A DNA stretch of 30,000 bases from Glandiceps talaboti (taxonomy: Eukaryota; Hemichordata; Enteropneusta; Spengelidae), in NCBI RefSeq assembly GCF_964340395.1, contig NC_135567.1, forward strand, positions 21,212,806 through 21,242,805, written 5' to 3'. The notes beneath the pieces were generated by a model that saw only the letters and a program-made list of their open reading frames with translations, was not told the origin of the DNA and did not search any database. Positions 24,701 to 27,700 of the stretch are shown piece by piece. Numbering within the stretch: the stretch's first letter is position 1; every line of letters begins with the position of its first letter. A program made the translations under genes and the position numbers.

Positions 24701-27700
24701 ACATTACACTCCATAGAAATACATTACACTACATAGAAATACATTACACTCCATAGAAATACATTATACACCATAGAAATACATTACACTACATAGAAAT
24801 ACATTATACACCATAGAAATACATTATACTCCATAGAAATACATTTTACTCCATAGAAATACATTACACTCCATAGAAATACATTTTACTCCATAGAAAT
24901 ACATTACACTCCATAGAAATACATTACACTCCATAGAAATACATTATACTCCATAGAAATACATTTTACTCCATAGAAATACATTATACACCATAGAAAT
25001 ACATTATACTCCATAGAAATACATTTTACTCCATAGAAATACATTATACTCCATAGAAATACATTATTAGAAATACATTTTACTCCATAGAAATACATTA
25101 CACTCCATAGAAATACATTATACTCCATAGAAATACATTTTACTCCATAGAAATACATTACACTCCATAGAAATACATTTTACACCATAGAAATACATTT
25201 TACTCCATAGAAATACATTATACTCCATAGAAATACATTTTACTCCATAGAAATACATTATACACCATAGAAATACATTATACTCCATAGAAATACATTT
25301 TAATTGACACTTCAGTATTGTAAACTTTATAGGTTAGGGGATCTAAATCCAATTCTAATTCCTAGCACCAGTTAGATATTTATTAGGATGTGAATTCTAA
25401 GAATGTACAAACTTACATGTTTTATAATAATTATGTTTTACATTTCAGGGACAACAATCGTGTTTTGTTACACTCAAGTTCAGTCAATTCTGATATGACC
25501 ACATTTACACATAGATTGTTGGTTTACTTTGCCAAGGTAAGTGTCCTTAAGTTATCGTGTTTTGTTACACTCAAGTTCAGTCAATTCTGATATGACCACA
25601 TTTACACATAGATTGTTAGTTTACTTTGCCAAGGTAAGTGTCTTTAAGTTATCGTGTTTGTTACACTCAAGTTCAGTCAATTCTGATATGACTACATTTA
25701 CACATAGATTGTTAGTTTACTTTGCCAAGGTAAGTGTCCTTAAGTTATCGTGTTTTGTTACTCTCAAGTTCAGTCAATTCTGATATGACCACATTTACAC
25801 ATAGATTATTGGTTTACTTTGTCAAGGTAAGTGTCCTTAACTTATCGTGTTTTGTTACACTCAAGTTCAGTCAATTCTGATATGACTACATTTACACATA
25901 GATTGTTAGTTTACTTTGCCAAGGTGTCTTTAAGTTATTGTGTTTTGGTGATTCAAACTGACATAGAGTTTCAAACCTACAACCTCGGCACATTTTCCAT
26001 AACTTCATATAACTACAATATGCTAATATTTTCTGTTACAGACCAAATCTACTGGTACATTCCTGAGAGACAGTTCTATGGTACATCCATTGGCTATTAT
26101 CTGTCTGGCTGGAAAATCTATCAGTGTCTTCCCAGTCAGTAGGCGAGAAGGTAAGCAAATTTTTTATTTTAGTAAGTGAAGGTAGGGGGACATGGAGGGG
26201 TTAGTGTCATGCACAAACAATTTACAGTGTCATGCACAAACAACTTCAAATGCATAATAAATAGAGGTGTTGTGCACAGTGGGCATGTAGATGAAGTAGT
26301 CAAGTTACCATGGTGATTATCAGTTGGAGAGTAAACAATTATAGATCATGTAGATGAAGTAGTCAAGTTACCATGGTGATTATCAGTTGAAAAGTAAATA
26401 AGTGAAGTCATTAAAATCATCAAGTCTGTGTGTTATGTTTTCAGCAGAAATCTATTTCTACTGCACTATAAACAATTTACAATGTTTGTCAGTGTTCAAT
26501 GTGTTTAGGTAAAGGGTCATGCTCTGTGTGTTCTGTCTCTGTTAGTTATTTAATAGTCTAGAGTTGTGTCTATCTTTGTGTTAATAACATCACATCTCAC
26601 ATTCAGTGGAACACAAAGGTACATCTCACATTCAGTGGAACACAAAGGTATATCGCACATTGAGTGGAACACAAAGTCATATCTCACATTGAGTGGAACA
26701 CAAAGTCATATCTCACATTGAGTGGAACACAAAGGTATATCTCACATTTCCCCTGTACATATACAGGTTATATACTTTCCATGATTTCTGCCAAAATGTC
26801 CTAAAGATAGACTTGTATTGTAAGATAAACCCTTTACATAGGACTTTGTATTCCATTTGTAGTAATATAGACAGTAAATAAACCATGTACATTTGTTTAT
26901 TACTTTCTCTTTTTAGCACGACATCTTGAAGACATAGAAGGAATTGGTTCAGACAGAATTGAGAAAGTTGTTATTGACAACAGTGATAAGATGGTATTCT
27001 ACATGAAATCATCTGCAGTTGACTTGTTACTTGATGTTGTAGAAGAAATTGATAAAATGATTACGGCATGTTTAAATGTTCAAGATATGACTGAACTGGT
27101 AAGTGTTCAAAGCTACTCTAGGTGTAAGACATCACTGAAATGGTAAGTATTCACAGCTACTCTATCACTGAACTGGTAAGTGTTCAAAGCTGTATACACT
27201 AGCTGTAAGATGTCACTGAAATGGTAAGTGTTCAAAGCCTGAATAGTATTGAATGACTTAATCACAATATCGTACACTTTGAATAGTATTGAATGACTTA
27301 ATCACAATATCGTACACTTTGAATAGTATTGAATGACTTAATCACAATATCATACACTTTGAATAGTATTGAATGACTTAATCACAATATCATACACTTT
27401 GAATAGTATTGAATGACTTAATCACAATATCATACACTTTGAATAGTATTGAATGACTTAATCACAATATCATACACTTTGAATAGTATTGAATGACTTA
27501 ATCACAATATCGTACACTTTGAATAGTATTGAATGACTTAATCACAATATCGTACTTTGAATAGTATTGAATGACTTAATCACAATATCATACACTTTGA
27601 ATAGTATTGAATGACTTAATCACAATATCATACACTTTGAATAGTATTGAATGACTTAATCACAATATCATACACTTTGAATAGTATTGAATGACTTAAT

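Noticed and set aside
22984-25158. Several - strand frames of 76-84 codons with MECNVFLWS-type repeats
   Set aside because: Translations of the 20-bp satellite in intron 18, not proteins.
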